A stretch of DNA of 64,000 bases from WM-3-3 sp041660045 (GTDB lineage: Bacteria; Pseudomonadota; Gammaproteobacteria; Methylococcales; Methylomonadaceae). The translations under genes and the position numbers were made by a program. The stretch covers positions 1 through 64,000 of the forward strand of contig JBAZXA010000001.1 in assembly GCA_041660045.1 (NCBI GenBank), written 5' to 3'. Under the pieces are notes generated by a model. That model was not told the DNA's origin. It searched no databases and saw only the letters and a program-made list of their open reading frames with translations. Shown in pieces: positions 6,191 to 14,561 of this stretch; positions within the stretch are counted from its first letter, which is position 1; each line of letters starts with the position of its first letter.

Positions 6191-8428
6191 GTTAAGCGTT
6201 GCCGCTAGCCGGTCTAGTTTGATTGAGCCATTAGCCGTAATTCGGCCAAAACTGAGCGTTTCGGTTGGACAACTGGCCACACACGCAGAGCAACGCACAC
6301 ATTGCGGGTCTTCCATGGCTAGGCCTTTATTGGCAAAATTCATCACATCAATGCCTTGGTGGCAGACTGAAGTGCACAGATTACAAGAGATGCATTTTTG
6401 TTTATCAGCAAAAATCCTAAATTGGCTAAAGCGTGCATAAATATTCATCAATGCCGCCAGCGGGCAAAAAAATCGGCACCATGTCCGTCCGCTAAAATGA
6501 AAATAAAGTCCCATCGCTAACATGCCGGATAAAAAATAATCCACAAACGTTGCGTAATTAAGCGGTATGCCAAACATTTTGTATTCGAAGGTAAGCGTGG
6601 TAAATAACGTGGACATGGCATTGCCCACGGGTGCGCCACTAAACAGCCAGGATAAAACCTTAAGGCTTAACAGTATAAAAACAAAGGCCAAAATTACTTG
6701 TCCAGCTAGGTTGAGTTTATTCCACGGCGTACCATGTGGCATTTTAGTCCGTTGCGCATTCCCAAGGGTTTCTGCCAACGCGCCGCAAGAGCAAATCCAA
6801 CCGCAATATGCACCTTTTCCATAACGATAGACTAGCCAAGGAATTAACACAAAGGTTTGTAATAAAGCAATGATCAACCACAAGGTATTCGGTTCTTGGG
6901 TAAATACATTCCAGATAAATAAAGGCCAAGCGAGAATAAACCCTGCGCTACGCCAATATTCACGCTCTCCAGCTGAGGTAGGAAATAACTGGTCAGCCAG
7001 CCAGGCACCTGTGCCGGTATCAAAACAGCCAAATTCACCCATCAATGGCAATACAAAATAGGGCAGAATAAATAGCGGTAAGGTTTGGAATAGCATTAAT
7101 GAAATGGTCTGCCAGCGTACATAACGGGTAGGGGTACGCTGTATTCTGCGTACACCGAAAACTAAAATGACCAGCGTGTACAAGCATTCGTAATAAAATC
7201 CCGGAGAATTGACTTCATGTTGTAACACTCTGATTAATGGCATTTGATCTGGCCATGCTGCTGTATCGATGTTATTCGGAAACCAGCCGTTTTCCAAAAA
7301 CCAGTCAGCAACCTCCGAGTTTTCGGTCTTCCAGCGATAAATCAAAGAGACTATTGCCAAGGTTAACAAGAAGCCGGCTTTTTTCCAGAATGACCAGTGG
7401 CCTCTTACGTTAATTCCGTTACGGATAAAGAAATCTACCGGTGTTTCACGGCCTATCAGGACAAAAACCGCATCATTGGCAATTTCTTTGAGTTGGTTTT
7501 GGTCGTTTTTTATGCAGACTTTATCAGGTTCTATGCGTTCGACTTGGGTGTTATATAAAATCTGGTCTTTTAATAACGCCTGCACTTGTTCTACATTTTC
7601 CTGCTTGGGTCTATGGAAACTGTGGCCACGGTAACTTAAGGCCACTTCAGCTTGAGCCTCATAAAGGCTAATTGCAGCCTCTAATGCGGAATCGCCGCCG
7701 CCAACCACTAATACTTTTTTTCCGGCATAATCGTTGGGGTCAAACAAGCGGTTATGCACTTTTTCTAGTGTTTCACCCGGTACCTTAAGCTTAAAATGGT
7801 CGCCGCTACGGCCAGTGCAAATTAGTACACGGGCGGCAAACACGCTGTCACGTTGGCCAGCAAAGTTGACTTGTAAATATTTGCCTGTTCGGCTGATTTG
7901 ATCAACGCGGGCAATTTCAAAGCTTATTCCTGCTTGGTGGGCTTGGTTCTGCAATTGGCTGAGTAAATCTTCTTTCACTTGTGCCGTAAAGACAATTTCA
8001 CCTTGCGGTTTCATGGCAGCCGGATAGGTAAATATGGGTTTACCTTTGGTAAAGTTGACGATGGTGGAAAATGGCTCGCTGGCCTCAAATACCACAAATC
8101 TCAGTCCAGCTTTTTTAGCCTCTAATGCAGCTGACAATCCTGCAACACCGCCACCAACTATTACTAAATCGTAATCTGCTGAAGGTTGTATGGCTTTGTT
8201 AAAGGCATCTTCGGCAATAAATTTTTTTACCGCTTTTGCCCCTGAATCAGCGGCAAATTTAAGTAAAGGCACGCCGAGTAAATCACCAGCGATATACACA
8301 CCAGGTATTGTAGTGCTGCCATCAGGGCCTGTTTCGGGTAAGGTCTCAGGTGCTGAAGAAGGCCATCTTAAATGTAACCAATCGGCATAAGCAGTTAGTG
8401 GGTTAAGCCAGTGAGTAATTGCATTCAT
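6179..8428 (-). CDS. Fused FAD/NAD(P) oxidoreductase - membrane 4Fe-4S protein
   Basis: 749 residues. Residues 85-330 form a thioredoxin-reductase-like flavoprotein with FAD-binding VIVGGGVAGLSAALEA (about 88) and NAD(P)-binding VLVVGGGDSALEAA (about 238). A linker precedes a membrane part from about 345 with several hydrophobic segments. The NapH/CcoG-like end has GAYCGWICSCGALAE (about 542) and two ferredoxin motifs, CISCNLCTSVCH (about 677) and CVRCSACVASCP (about 710). The first 75 residues contain GVYIAGDLLGVPLLKF, which resembles the C-terminal FAD loop of such reductases placed in front. It probably passes electrons from NAD(P)H across or into the membrane. Partner and direction are unknown. 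It converges with the kinase gene. Confidence 0.8.
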   Translation of the reverse strand: MNAITHWLNPLTAYADWLHLRWPSSAPETLPETGPDGSTTIPGVYIAGDLLGVPLLKFAADSGAKAVKKFIAEDAFNKAIQPSADYDLVIVGGGVAGLSAALEAKKAGLRFVVFEASEPFSTIVNFTKGKPIFTYPAAMKPQGEIVFTAQVKEDLLSQLQNQAHQAGISFEIARVDQISRTGKYLQVNFAGQRDSVFAARVLICTGRSGDHFKLKVPGETLEKVHNRLFDPNDYAGKKVLVVGGGDSALEAAISLYEAQAEVALSYRGHSFHRPKQENVEQVQALLKDQILYNTQVERIEPDKVCIKNDQNQLKEIANDAVFVLIGRETPVDFFIRNGINVRGHWSFWKKAGFLLTLAIVSLIYRWKTENSEVADWFLENGWFPNNIDTAAWPDQMPLIRVLQHEVNSPGFYYECLYTLVILVFGVRRIQRTPTRYVRWQTISLMLFQTLPLFILPYFVLPLMGEFGCFDTGTGAWLADQLFPTSAGEREYWRSAGFILAWPLFIWNVFTQEPNTLWLIIALLQTFVLIPWLVYRYGKGAYCGWICSCGALAETLGNAQRTKMPHGTPWNKLNLAGQVILAFVFILLSLKVLSWLFSGAPVGNAMSTLFTTLTFEYKMFGIPLNYATFVDYFLSGMLAMGLYFHFSGRTWCRFFCPLAALMNIYARFSQFRIFADKQKCISCNLCTSVCHQGIDVMNFANKGLAMEDPQCVRCSACVASCPTETLSFGRITANGSIKLDRLAATLNSGR

Positions 8429-8614
8429 TAACGTTGGTCACCTTATAAACGGGCCATAAAACAGAGGTCGTGTTGTTGTGCCTGGTAAATCATTCGTATT
8501 ATTCGTGATGAACAGACTAAGAAACAGGTTTAGCGTTCGCTTTCTACGTGATAAAAGGTTAGCTACTTTAAGCCACGTTGCCACGAACGCTGTATGATTT
8601 AAAAGCAAGGTTTA

Positions 8615-9463
8615 CTAATTAAAGTTATAACCAAAATTAATGCCGACAATATCTGAGCTTGCCGTGTTTCTGCCGATTAAGTTTTTTCCATAATTAACGG
8701 TAACAAAGGCTTTTGGTGTCAATCGGTAGCTTAAATCTAGGCCAAATAACTGCGCATCTTCATTCGTTGCTGGAAACCGGGCAAATGTAAATCCTGGCCC
8801 GCCAATGTCAATACCGCTTAGGGACTCAGTGACTTGATAAGAAATACCCACCGTCCATTTTTGGGTAATGGCATACCCTGAGCGTAAATTGGCAAAAAAC
8901 TCATCGGGCACTAAGCGGTCACGCGTACGGTAACCAATTTCACTCGACAGGGACGCGCCGTTCTCAAAAAAACGTCCAGCTAAGGCTGAGAACTCGCCAC
9001 CGGATGACCCATCACCAATGGCATTGATAGCACCCGTACGATAACTGCCTGCAATAATCCCTGCAGCACGAAAGGTGAGGGTGACGGGATCACCAATAAG
9101 CTCGTCCAAGGCGCGCCAGCGTATGCCAATATTGGTGTCCGTTAAACCATCCAAACCTGAACCAAAAGGCGCAGAACCATCAGGGCCAGTATTGGTAAAG
9201 TCAGTTGCTGAATAGCCAAGTTGCGTGTCCAAGGCAATACTGTCGGTTAGGCCATACTGCAGATAAGTACTAACAGTATGTTGATTAAGATCAGCTGGCA
9301 ACTTGGTCAGCTGATTACCTAAATAAAATTGGTCAGCACTTTGAAACACGTAAGAGAACACGGCATTTAAAGATCCTGGCTCGGGCAGCCATGGGCTACT
9401 GGCTGCATGGGCTGTTCCTGAGAGCGTAGCCAAAATCACTAGCACTGAAGGTTTCCTGGTCAT
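8615..9463 (-). CDS. Outer-membrane beta-barrel protein (phenol-transporter/MetA-like)
   Basis: 282 residues with a signal peptide cleaved near AHAA-SS (about residue 21). The body is a string of amphipathic strands such as HTVSTYLQYGLTDSIALDTQLGY, SLSSEIGYRTRD, WTVGISYQV, AQLFGLDLSYRL and AFVTVNYGKNLIGR, and it ends with VGINFGYNFN. An AGGAG ribosome site precedes ATG. The fold is a putative transporter or porin of the kind annotated in aromatic-degradation loci, but no substrate can be inferred. It lies 27 bp downstream of the small secreted protein gene and likely shares its transcript. Confidence 0.7.
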   Translation of the reverse strand: MTRKPSVLVILATLSGTAHAASSPWLPEPGSLNAVFSYVFQSADQFYLGNQLTKLPADLNQHTVSTYLQYGLTDSIALDTQLGYSATDFTNTGPDGSAPFGSGLDGLTDTNIGIRWRALDELIGDPVTLTFRAAGIIAGSYRTGAINAIGDGSSGGEFSALAGRFFENGASLSSEIGYRTRDRLVPDEFFANLRSGYAITQKWTVGISYQVTESLSGIDIGGPGFTFARFPATNEDAQLFGLDLSYRLTPKAFVTVNYGKNLIGRNTASSDIVGINFGYNFN

Positions 9464-9490
9464 AAATAAAACTCCTGATTACTGGCCAGT

Positions 9491-9814
9491 TTAATTAAGT
9501 TCATATCGGCGTTTTAAATACACCATAACGCCCTCAGTTTCATTATCAGACAGCTTGGCCGTGAGCTCTTTATTGCCATTAAGTTGTTGGAGGATTTCGG
9601 TTGCCTTAACGGCATCTACTTCTTGCCCTGCGAGCGGACAGCTTGAACACAACAATTTTTTATAAACCGCGGCTTTGCCAAGATTATAGGCCTCCTCGGC
9701 TCCGCCGCCGCCACCTGTACTATAAGAACCCGATGCATAGCAAGGGCTTATGCTGCTTAATAGCAAAGCGGAAATTAAAATTTTTAAACGGGTACTGTGT
9801 GAAAGTAATAGCAT
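9491..9814 (-). CDS. Small secreted protein with a CSSC motif
   Basis: 107 residues, RBS GGAGA before ATG 9814. The signal peptide is cleaved after CYA-SG (about 28). A Gly-rich stretch is followed by AAVYKKLLCSSCPLAG, then an Asp/Glu/Lys-rich helical end (ELTAKLSDNETEGVMVYLKRRYE). The layout resembles a c-type cytochrome-like helical protein that lacks CxxCH, so the CSSC pair may be a disulfide or metal site instead. It leads a probable two-gene unit with the beta-barrel gene. An upstream 27-bp palindrome may control it. Function unknown. Confidence 0.6.
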   Translation of the reverse strand: MLLLSHSTRLKILISALLLSSISPCYASGSYSTGGGGGAEEAYNLGKAAVYKKLLCSSCPLAGQEVDAVKATEILQQLNGNKELTAKLSDNETEGVMVYLKRRYELN

Positions 9815-9895
9815 ATGATTTCTCCAAACTTGTAGGTTATAAAAATATAGTCGAAATTGACGCTGATGTTCTTATGGAACCCATAATTAACGGAT

Positions 9896-9922
9896 CACAT
9901 TAAAATGCTAACAGTTAATGTG
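9896..9922 (-). promoter_or_regulatory. Perfect 8-bp inverted repeat upstream of the small secreted protein
   Basis: CACATTAA (9896-9903), an 11-nt spacer, then TTAATGTG (9915-9922), about 80 bp upstream of the ATG at 9814. Position and symmetry fit a repressor or activator operator. It has no T run, so it is not a terminator. Confidence 0.4.
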
Positions 9923-10318
9923 GCTCCATAAATCACAGGCTAATCAGGAAACAATAAAATAAAATTGAAGTTTATATGCTTTAATTGAGAAACAATAAGT
10001 TCGCTTTTTTGAAACAGCGTGGCACTTGTGGTTGAGAAAAGGTAATGGCTTTAAAAAAGTGTGGCGTCATATTCGCTTCGATTATTAGGGATTACCGATT
10101 ATTTAGCTGTCTGGTTGCAGCATGGCAGCGAACTAAAGCCGATTAGTGGAATGGGCTTAGTCTGCAAAACCGACTAATCATAAAGCATGATTTTGCCAAC
10201 GCTTATGTTAGCGTTTTGGCAATGCACCTAGGGCAGTTTGAAAAAATCTCTATCGCTAAGGCTAAGCTGCAAGAAATATCACTTACTCGCCTTATGGGCT
10301 AGTGTTGCAGATTTATGG
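9923..10318. other. Intergenic region without a recognisable gene
   Basis: About 400 bp between the secreted-protein promoter and the end of the SDR gene. It holds short dyads (for example GATTAGT/ACTAATC near 10143-10180, and GCCAACGCTTATG/TTAGCGTTTTGGC near 10193-10221, a likely terminator-type stem). I see no ORF or RNA family. Confidence 0.4.
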
Positions 10319-11203
10319 CTAAACATCAGCTTTTTTACCTGACTGAATAAAGGTTTGATAGCTTTTTGGTGGCTGACCTAGTAATGCGCTAAACGCTTGG
10401 TAATTTTCTGTATTGCCGGCATTTAACATAGCTAAAGTATCGCTGCATAAGGGGCTAGCCGGACAATAATCACCTATTTTTGCGGATATGCTAACTAGCC
10501 AGGCAGGAATGTTAATATGCCATGCTTTTGCTTGTTGCAGTTGTTGTCGGTAGCTATCTAGCATGCCGCGCAGGTCAGTGGCTTCTAGACCGACCGCTGC
10601 TACCGTTTGGTTACGGGCATTGGGATCGTCTAGCCAATGTGTAATGGCGCTACCAATATCATCAATATGAACTGGTTGCAAACGCTGCCGTCCACCGGCA
10701 GGTAGGCTATGGATAGGTAGACTTGCTAAAAATCGGAACATTTTAGCGCTAACACCATCATCACCATAAATTACCGATGGACGTAAAATTAGCCAGCGCA
10801 TAGGACTTGGCAAATTAGTAAGATAGGCTTCTGGCGCACGGCGGTTTATGAAGTATGCGGTTTCAACCCCTTTATCTAAACCCAATGCCGATATTTGTAC
10901 GATGCGTTTTACGCCGGACTCCTGGCAGGCCGAAAATAAGGCAATAGGGGTTTGTTCTAGCACTAACTTCATGGGTTGCTGCATAGTGTCCCGCAAAACC
11001 CCCACGGCATTAATCACCACATCAATCGTATTTAATTTGGGCAACCAGTCTTGTTTACGGGTATCTTTGCAAAAATCAACGGCTATATCGTGGTCATGGC
11101 TAGGTTGGCGTACACCGCGCACAACGGTGTGTCCGGCAGCTTGTAGGGTATTAGTTAAATGCCGGCCAACAAAACCACTTGCACCTAAAATTAAAACTTT
11201 CAT
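10319..11203 (-). CDS. NAD(P)-binding SDR / NDUFA9-type epimerase-like protein
   Basis: 294 residues. The Rossmann start ILGASGFVGRHL (residues 4-15) and VDVVINAVGVLRD (about 60-73) belong to atypical short-chain dehydrogenases of the NmrA/complex-I-NDUFA9 type. RPSVIYGDDGVSAKMF and the HIDDIG block occur further on. The strict YxxxK catalytic pair is not obvious, as in atypical members. The last 60 residues form an extra domain (SAKIGDYCPASPLCSDTLAML). It follows the DCC-family gene by 20 bp and is probably co-transcribed, a pairing that suggests a shared redox or quinone-related role. The exact substrate is unknown. Confidence 0.8.
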   Translation of the reverse strand: MKVLILGASGFVGRHLTNTLQAAGHTVVRGVRQPSHDHDIAVDFCKDTRKQDWLPKLNTIDVVINAVGVLRDTMQQPMKLVLEQTPIALFSACQESGVKRIVQISALGLDKGVETAYFINRRAPEAYLTNLPSPMRWLILRPSVIYGDDGVSAKMFRFLASLPIHSLPAGGRQRLQPVHIDDIGSAITHWLDDPNARNQTVAAVGLEATDLRGMLDSYRQQLQQAKAWHINIPAWLVSISAKIGDYCPASPLCSDTLAMLNAGNTENYQAFSALLGQPPKSYQTFIQSGKKADV

Positions 11204-11223
11204 GATGGCCTCCTAAGCCAAAG

Positions 11224-11688
11224 TTAATCTCCAATTGAACAACGGCCTTCGCGACATAAGCGACTACGTTTTTCAGCTTGCTTTGCCGCGTAACGGCCCC
11301 ATAGGCTAAATAATTTAGGCAAGCCCAATTTAGACAGTGTGTAGCGATGTTTAACAACCCAAGGATAAAGCCGTTCTGCCCAAGGGCGGGTTATAGGGTG
11401 GCCCCAAAGTTTGGCCATGGACACCATACCAATGCTTTGGTAAATCACTGCAAAGGCAGCAACGCCAATTAACCATTGGCCGCTTGCATCTTGGGCATGT
11501 AAACGCGCCATCATAGCGGATTGGCTAATGTTATGTGTTTTGCAGATGGTATCGTCGAAATCCGTTGCGGAACAATCAATAAGAATCAATTGATTAGCCG
11601 TGTCATGCAGTTTGATGGTTTGCATTTCACTGTTACATAAGCGGCAGGACGCGTCAAAGTAAATTGTCAGTGGGAAAAGAATATTCAT
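11224..11688 (-). CDS. DCC-family (DUF393) thiol-disulfide oxidoreductase-like protein
   Basis: 154 residues. The N-terminal motif IYFDASCRLCNSEM is the family signature (YDGxCxLC) with Asp, Cys and Cys retained. It is followed by HDTANQLILIDCSA and, later, AFAVIYQSIGMVSMAKLWGHP, the conserved second block. A basic C-terminal end carries two more Cys (SRLCREGRCS). The gene is first in a two-gene unit with the SDR-like gene. DCC proteins are predicted disulfide or thiol enzymes and their substrates are generally not known. Confidence 0.85.
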   Translation of the reverse strand: MNILFPLTIYFDASCRLCNSEMQTIKLHDTANQLILIDCSATDFDDTICKTHNISQSAMMARLHAQDASGQWLIGVAAFAVIYQSIGMVSMAKLWGHPITRPWAERLYPWVVKHRYTLSKLGLPKLFSLWGRYAAKQAEKRSRLCREGRCSIGD

Positions 11689-12054
11689 GGTATCTCCAAT
11701 ACGTCGATTAATATCATAAACATAAAAACTAATCGCTATTAAATACTAATTTGCCTGTATGAAGTAAAGTTTATGTCTTATAGCCGATTATTATTAGTTC
11801 TTTAGCGCGGGTGCAAATATTAGCTTTGTGTTCCAGGAGGAATGCATTTCTTGAGCTATTTATTTGTCACCAGCTAGCCCAGTTGCTACGTATTATCTTG
11901 TTGATAAGATTAAACGCAGGGTTTTGGGATTTTTAATAATATTTAAAGCATTGCCAACAATGCAAAGGCATGAATTGATCCTGGCGCTCCACTACAATAT
12001 TCCCTAAATAGATGATTTGCCAAATTTTATAATTCATACTGTTTGCCAGGCAGG
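11689..12054. other. Intergenic region, nothing recognised
   Basis: AT-rich promoter region of the DCC gene followed by about 300 bp with stops in all frames. I see no RNA gene, IS end or strong repeat before the Rhs-like fragment at 12055. Confidence 0.4.
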
Positions 12055-12180
12055 TTACAGGTTAGGGCGGGTGTAACTTCCAGTACGATCACTATCTACG
12101 CCTATTCAGGTATTGGTCAGTGCTGTTACGGTATTGGCTCGGCCGTCACTGTTATGGCGTTGGCTTTATAATCAATCGAG
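12055..12180 (-). pseudogene. Decayed Rhs core fragment (module-start copy)
   Basis: Read on the minus strand, this 125 bp gives RHNSDGRANTVTALTNT, a stop, then GVDSDRTGSYTRPN. It matches, with substitutions, the first segment of the orphan Rhs modules that start at 17345 and 19207 (DSDGxxITVTELTYAST..SYTYPN). It starts at the same palindromic junction (12170-12195). It is a relic of a further orphan module about 4 kb away from the rest of the array. Confidence 0.7.
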
Positions 12181-12195
12181 TCTGACCCCTTGATT
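12170..12195. repeat. 26-bp palindromic junction repeat, copy 1
   Basis: AATCAATCGAGTCTGACCCC followed by TTGATT: arms AATCAA/TTGATT around a conserved centre. Further copies are at 17355-17380, 17655-17680 and 19202-19227, with looser relatives near 2035, 12290 and 12990. It marks the edge of an Rhs fragment on the minus strand. Confidence 0.8.
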
Positions 12196-12439
12196 TCGGG
12201 ATAAGGCTATCCAAGATACCCTGAAAAATATACCACTTTATATGACATCTGTTTTGTCTTGAATGGATTAGCAAATTTGTGGGGATACCTCAGAGTCTGA
12301 GCCCTTGATTTCTTGATCTCAAAATTCAATTTTTGACGTAATAATTTGTTCCATTTCCTGTTCATCTTTTTTACTCACGATCCATTCCAACATAAGAGAA
12401 TTCGCGATTGAAAAAGTTTTGTCAGTCAAAATACAGTAA

Positions 12440-12842
12440 AGTAAGACAACGCGGTAATCTTGCCATAGCCAAGCTTTTGGCATTTGCCGGTGCAGACGCA
12501 TCCCCACGTTTTTAACCGCCTGGAGCATGGGCCTTAACGGCAACCGGCTACGGGCTTTGCAGTAGGGCCTCGTGTTGACCGGGTTTGCCGGTTGGCCTTG
12601 GCTTAAACGTTCAGCAGTACATACCCCACCGCCCGCTGGCACGAGCCGTCGTTACTTAAAACCTGGAATATAAAGGTTTTGAGGGTGACTAAGGGTGTAA
12701 AGACTGAGCCTCGTCTACCCCGGGTATGGGCGATAATTTCAGCAATGGCGTCAGTGGGGAAAAAATCCTTGAAAGGCAATTGTTGGATTTGCAGGAACGC
12801 TTTTTTGAAACGGTCGATTTGCGGGTTGGCTGATAGTCGCAT
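12440..12842 (-). pseudogene. IS4-family transposase, truncated and frameshifted
   Basis: The frame from ATG 12842 encodes an IS4-family N-terminus: RFKKAFLQIQQLPFKDFFPT, then RGRRGSVFTPLVTLKTFIFQ and VLSNDGSCQRAV. About 12620 the homology continues in another frame as RLSQGQPANPVNTRPYCKAR and PKAWLWQDYRVVL. It then stops, and the DDE catalytic core is missing. The downstream coding to 12319 is unrelated sequence. No functional element remains. Confidence 0.75.
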
Positions 12843-12997
12843 AAAATTGATAGTGGTTAAGCTTTGGGTGGATATTGAAGTGTAGGAATTTCAATTTTAT
12901 CCTATAACAACTCAAAGTTTAACCTTCATAAATATAGGCATCTCTATGTTTTTAAGCATATTATTGTATTTCAGGTAGCAGTATTGGAGTCTGACTC

Positions 12998-13275
12998 GAT
13001 TGATTCTCTTAAAGCCCTTTGTTGATGTCGCCGACGCTCGCCGATGGGTTGCAGGGTTAGTCGAGTGGTATAACCACGAACACCGCCACAGCGCCATACG
13101 GTTCGTTACCCCAGCGCAACGCCATAAAAATCTGGATGAAAGGCTTTTGGACAAGCGCAAGGCACTTTACGAAGCGGCACGTAACAAATGCCCACGACGC
13201 TGGAGTGGCAACACCCGCAATTGGCAAAAAATACAAGGCGTCAACTTAAATCCTGAAAAATCTAACGCCCTTTAA
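12998..13275 (+). pseudogene. IS3-family transposase C-terminal fragment
   Basis: The frame reads RRWVAGLVEWYNHEHRHSAI, then RFVTPAQRHKNLDERLL, RKALYEAARNKCPRRWSG and NTRNWQKIQGVNLNPEK with a TAA stop. This is the closing 90 residues of an IS3-type OrfB integrase core. Upstream coding is absent: the frame begins right after GTCTGACTCGATTGATT (about 12988), a relative of the palindromic junction repeat, so the break is at or near that motif. Confidence 0.8.
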
Positions 13276-13368
13276 AATAACCAAAGCGTAAATTTTAACC
13301 GTCGAGGCGACAACTACTTTGACAATTACCGCCTGGGCAGTTTCGCCAAAAAAACCCCGGCTTTCCAG

Positions 13369-13818
13369 CTAAGCATAAGCTTCAGGCGAAGCTTTTAGGG
13401 TGTCATGGTAATAGCAGATGACTTGGTTCAATAACACTTGGTTGTCGGCATCGAAGGCCACGGGTGCGGGTAGTTTAGGGATGGTCGATTGGCGCACTGG
13501 CTTTCGGGCGGCTAAAGAGGGTTGATCTTCAATAACCAAACCTTCGCGCAATAGTTCCACGGCATGGCGGAACGAAATACCTTGAGATTTAATCACCCAG
13601 TCGATGGGGTTGCCGCCGGTCCTGCAGCCGAAGCAATGCCACAGGTTTTTATGGGGGGTGACGACCAGGGACGGCTCACCGTCGTCGTGGAACGAGCATT
13701 GCCCCAACAAGTCCTTGCCGGATTTCTTTAGGCTGATGCCGGACGCTTCGACCAACCGCTCGACCGAGATTTCAGTCTTTAGCCGCTCCAGCTCGTTTGG
13801 GGGTATTCGTGCCATCAA
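13369..13818 (-). pseudogene. CHC2 zinc-finger (DNA primase-like) protein, truncated
   Basis: 149 residues. The CHC2 domain is intact: SVERLVEASGISLKKSGKDL, then GQCSFHDDGEPSLVVTPHKN and LWHCFGCRTGGNPIDWV, with the zinc ligands Cys, His, Cys, Cys. Proteins of this type in integrative elements and plasmids usually run several hundred residues further with Toprim and helicase-type parts. Here a stop comes soon after a linker (KLPAPVAFDADNQVLLNQVI). It is a leftover of a mobile element and probably not functional as a primase. It diverges from the XRE regulator gene. Confidence 0.65.
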
Positions 13819-13853
13819 ACTATCCTCCGCTCAAAAACGTGTCAAGACCCTTT

Positions 13854-13876
13854 TAATGTACTTTAATTGTACATTA
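13854..13876. promoter_or_regulatory. Dyad operator with overlapping -10 box, upstream of the XRE regulator
   Basis: TAATGTAC (13854-13861), spacer TTTAATT, GTACATTA (13869-13876): a perfect 8-bp dyad in the divergent region. The plus-strand -10 hexamer TATAAT (13875-13880) overlaps its right arm. This is the expected geometry for autoregulation by the XRE protein encoded at 13919. Confidence 0.6.
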
Positions 13877-13918
13877 TAATATCTTATTGCAAATCTTTTA
13901 GGAGACCGAGGATACACT

Positions 13919-14284
13919 ATGGGCATCGCATTATTTTGGTTAAACCCCATGCATTTTTCTGCCCGTTTGATCCAATTACGTAAGGCACAAGGCTTGACAC
14001 AGCAGTTCTTGGATGATGCCGCGCAAATTCACGTTAACCAGATTAAGCGCTATAAGGCTGGATCAGCGCAACCTACGTTGGATGCTTTGGTTAGACTGGC
14101 TAAGGTACTTCATACCAGCTTGGACGAACTGGTGTTTGAAGACAACGAACGTGGGCCATCCCAAGATTTAGTCTTGCAATTCGAGGCGGTCAGCCAAATG
14201 TCGGATGATGAACGCAAGATTATCCGGGCGTTATTAGACGGCATGATCTTGAAATACCAAGCCCGACAAGTATTAGGGCTGTAA
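13919..14284 (+). CDS. XRE-family HTH transcriptional regulator
   Basis: 121 residues. The helix-turn-helix domain spans about residues 13-68: ARLIQLRKAQGLTQQFLDD, AAQIHVNQIKRYKAGSAQP, TLDALVRLAKVLHTSLDELV. A C-terminal helix region follows (AVSQMSDDERKIIRALLDGM). The GAGG before ATG 13919 supports this start; an in-frame ATG at 13949 lies nearer the HTH but has no ribosome site. The dyad at 13854-13876 overlaps its promoter, so autorepression is likely. The antitoxin/PIN pair follows 43 bp downstream and could be in the same transcript. Confidence 0.88.
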   Translation: MGIALFWLNPMHFSARLIQLRKAQGLTQQFLDDAAQIHVNQIKRYKAGSAQPTLDALVRLAKVLHTSLDELVFEDNERGPSQDLVLQFEAVSQMSDDERKIIRALLDGMILKYQARQVLGL

Positions 14285-14327
14285 GTGCTATAGGCGAAAT
14301 ACCCTAAACAAAAAATCAGGTGCAACC

Positions 14328-14561
14328 ATGTCAACACACCTACAAGACGCACAGGCGTTGATCGATAAAATCCAGTCGCTCCCGCGCGAGCGCATTGAGG
14401 AAGTGGAAGACTTTGTGGATTTCCTGAAAACGCGGGCAGGACAGCGGAAAACGGCGGCTAAAGTTAAAAAGCCTTTGGAGTTTCCGGTCGTCAGCGTGGG
14501 CGAATGGCCAGCGGACTTAAGCCTGCGCCGGGAAGACATGTACGGTGACGATGGCCGTTAA
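14328..14561 (+). CDS. Antitoxin-like protein (DUF2281/VapB-type)
   Basis: 77 residues. The N-terminal half LIDKIQSLPRERIEEVEDFV is the helical signature of DUF2281-type antitoxins. The C-terminal half (FPVVSVGEWPADLSLRREDM) is the toxin-binding type tail. The stop at 14561 overlaps the PIN-domain gene start by 11 or 17 bp, typical for toxin-antitoxin operons. It is intact even though its partner is frameshifted. Confidence 0.8.
   Translation: MSTHLQDAQALIDKIQSLPRERIEEVEDFVDFLKTRAGQRKTAAKVKKPLEFPVVSVGEWPADLSLRREDMYGDDGR

Noticed and set aside
9491..9814. A c-type cytochrome
   Set aside because: The motif is CSSCP, with no His after the second Cys, so covalent heme attachment is not supported.
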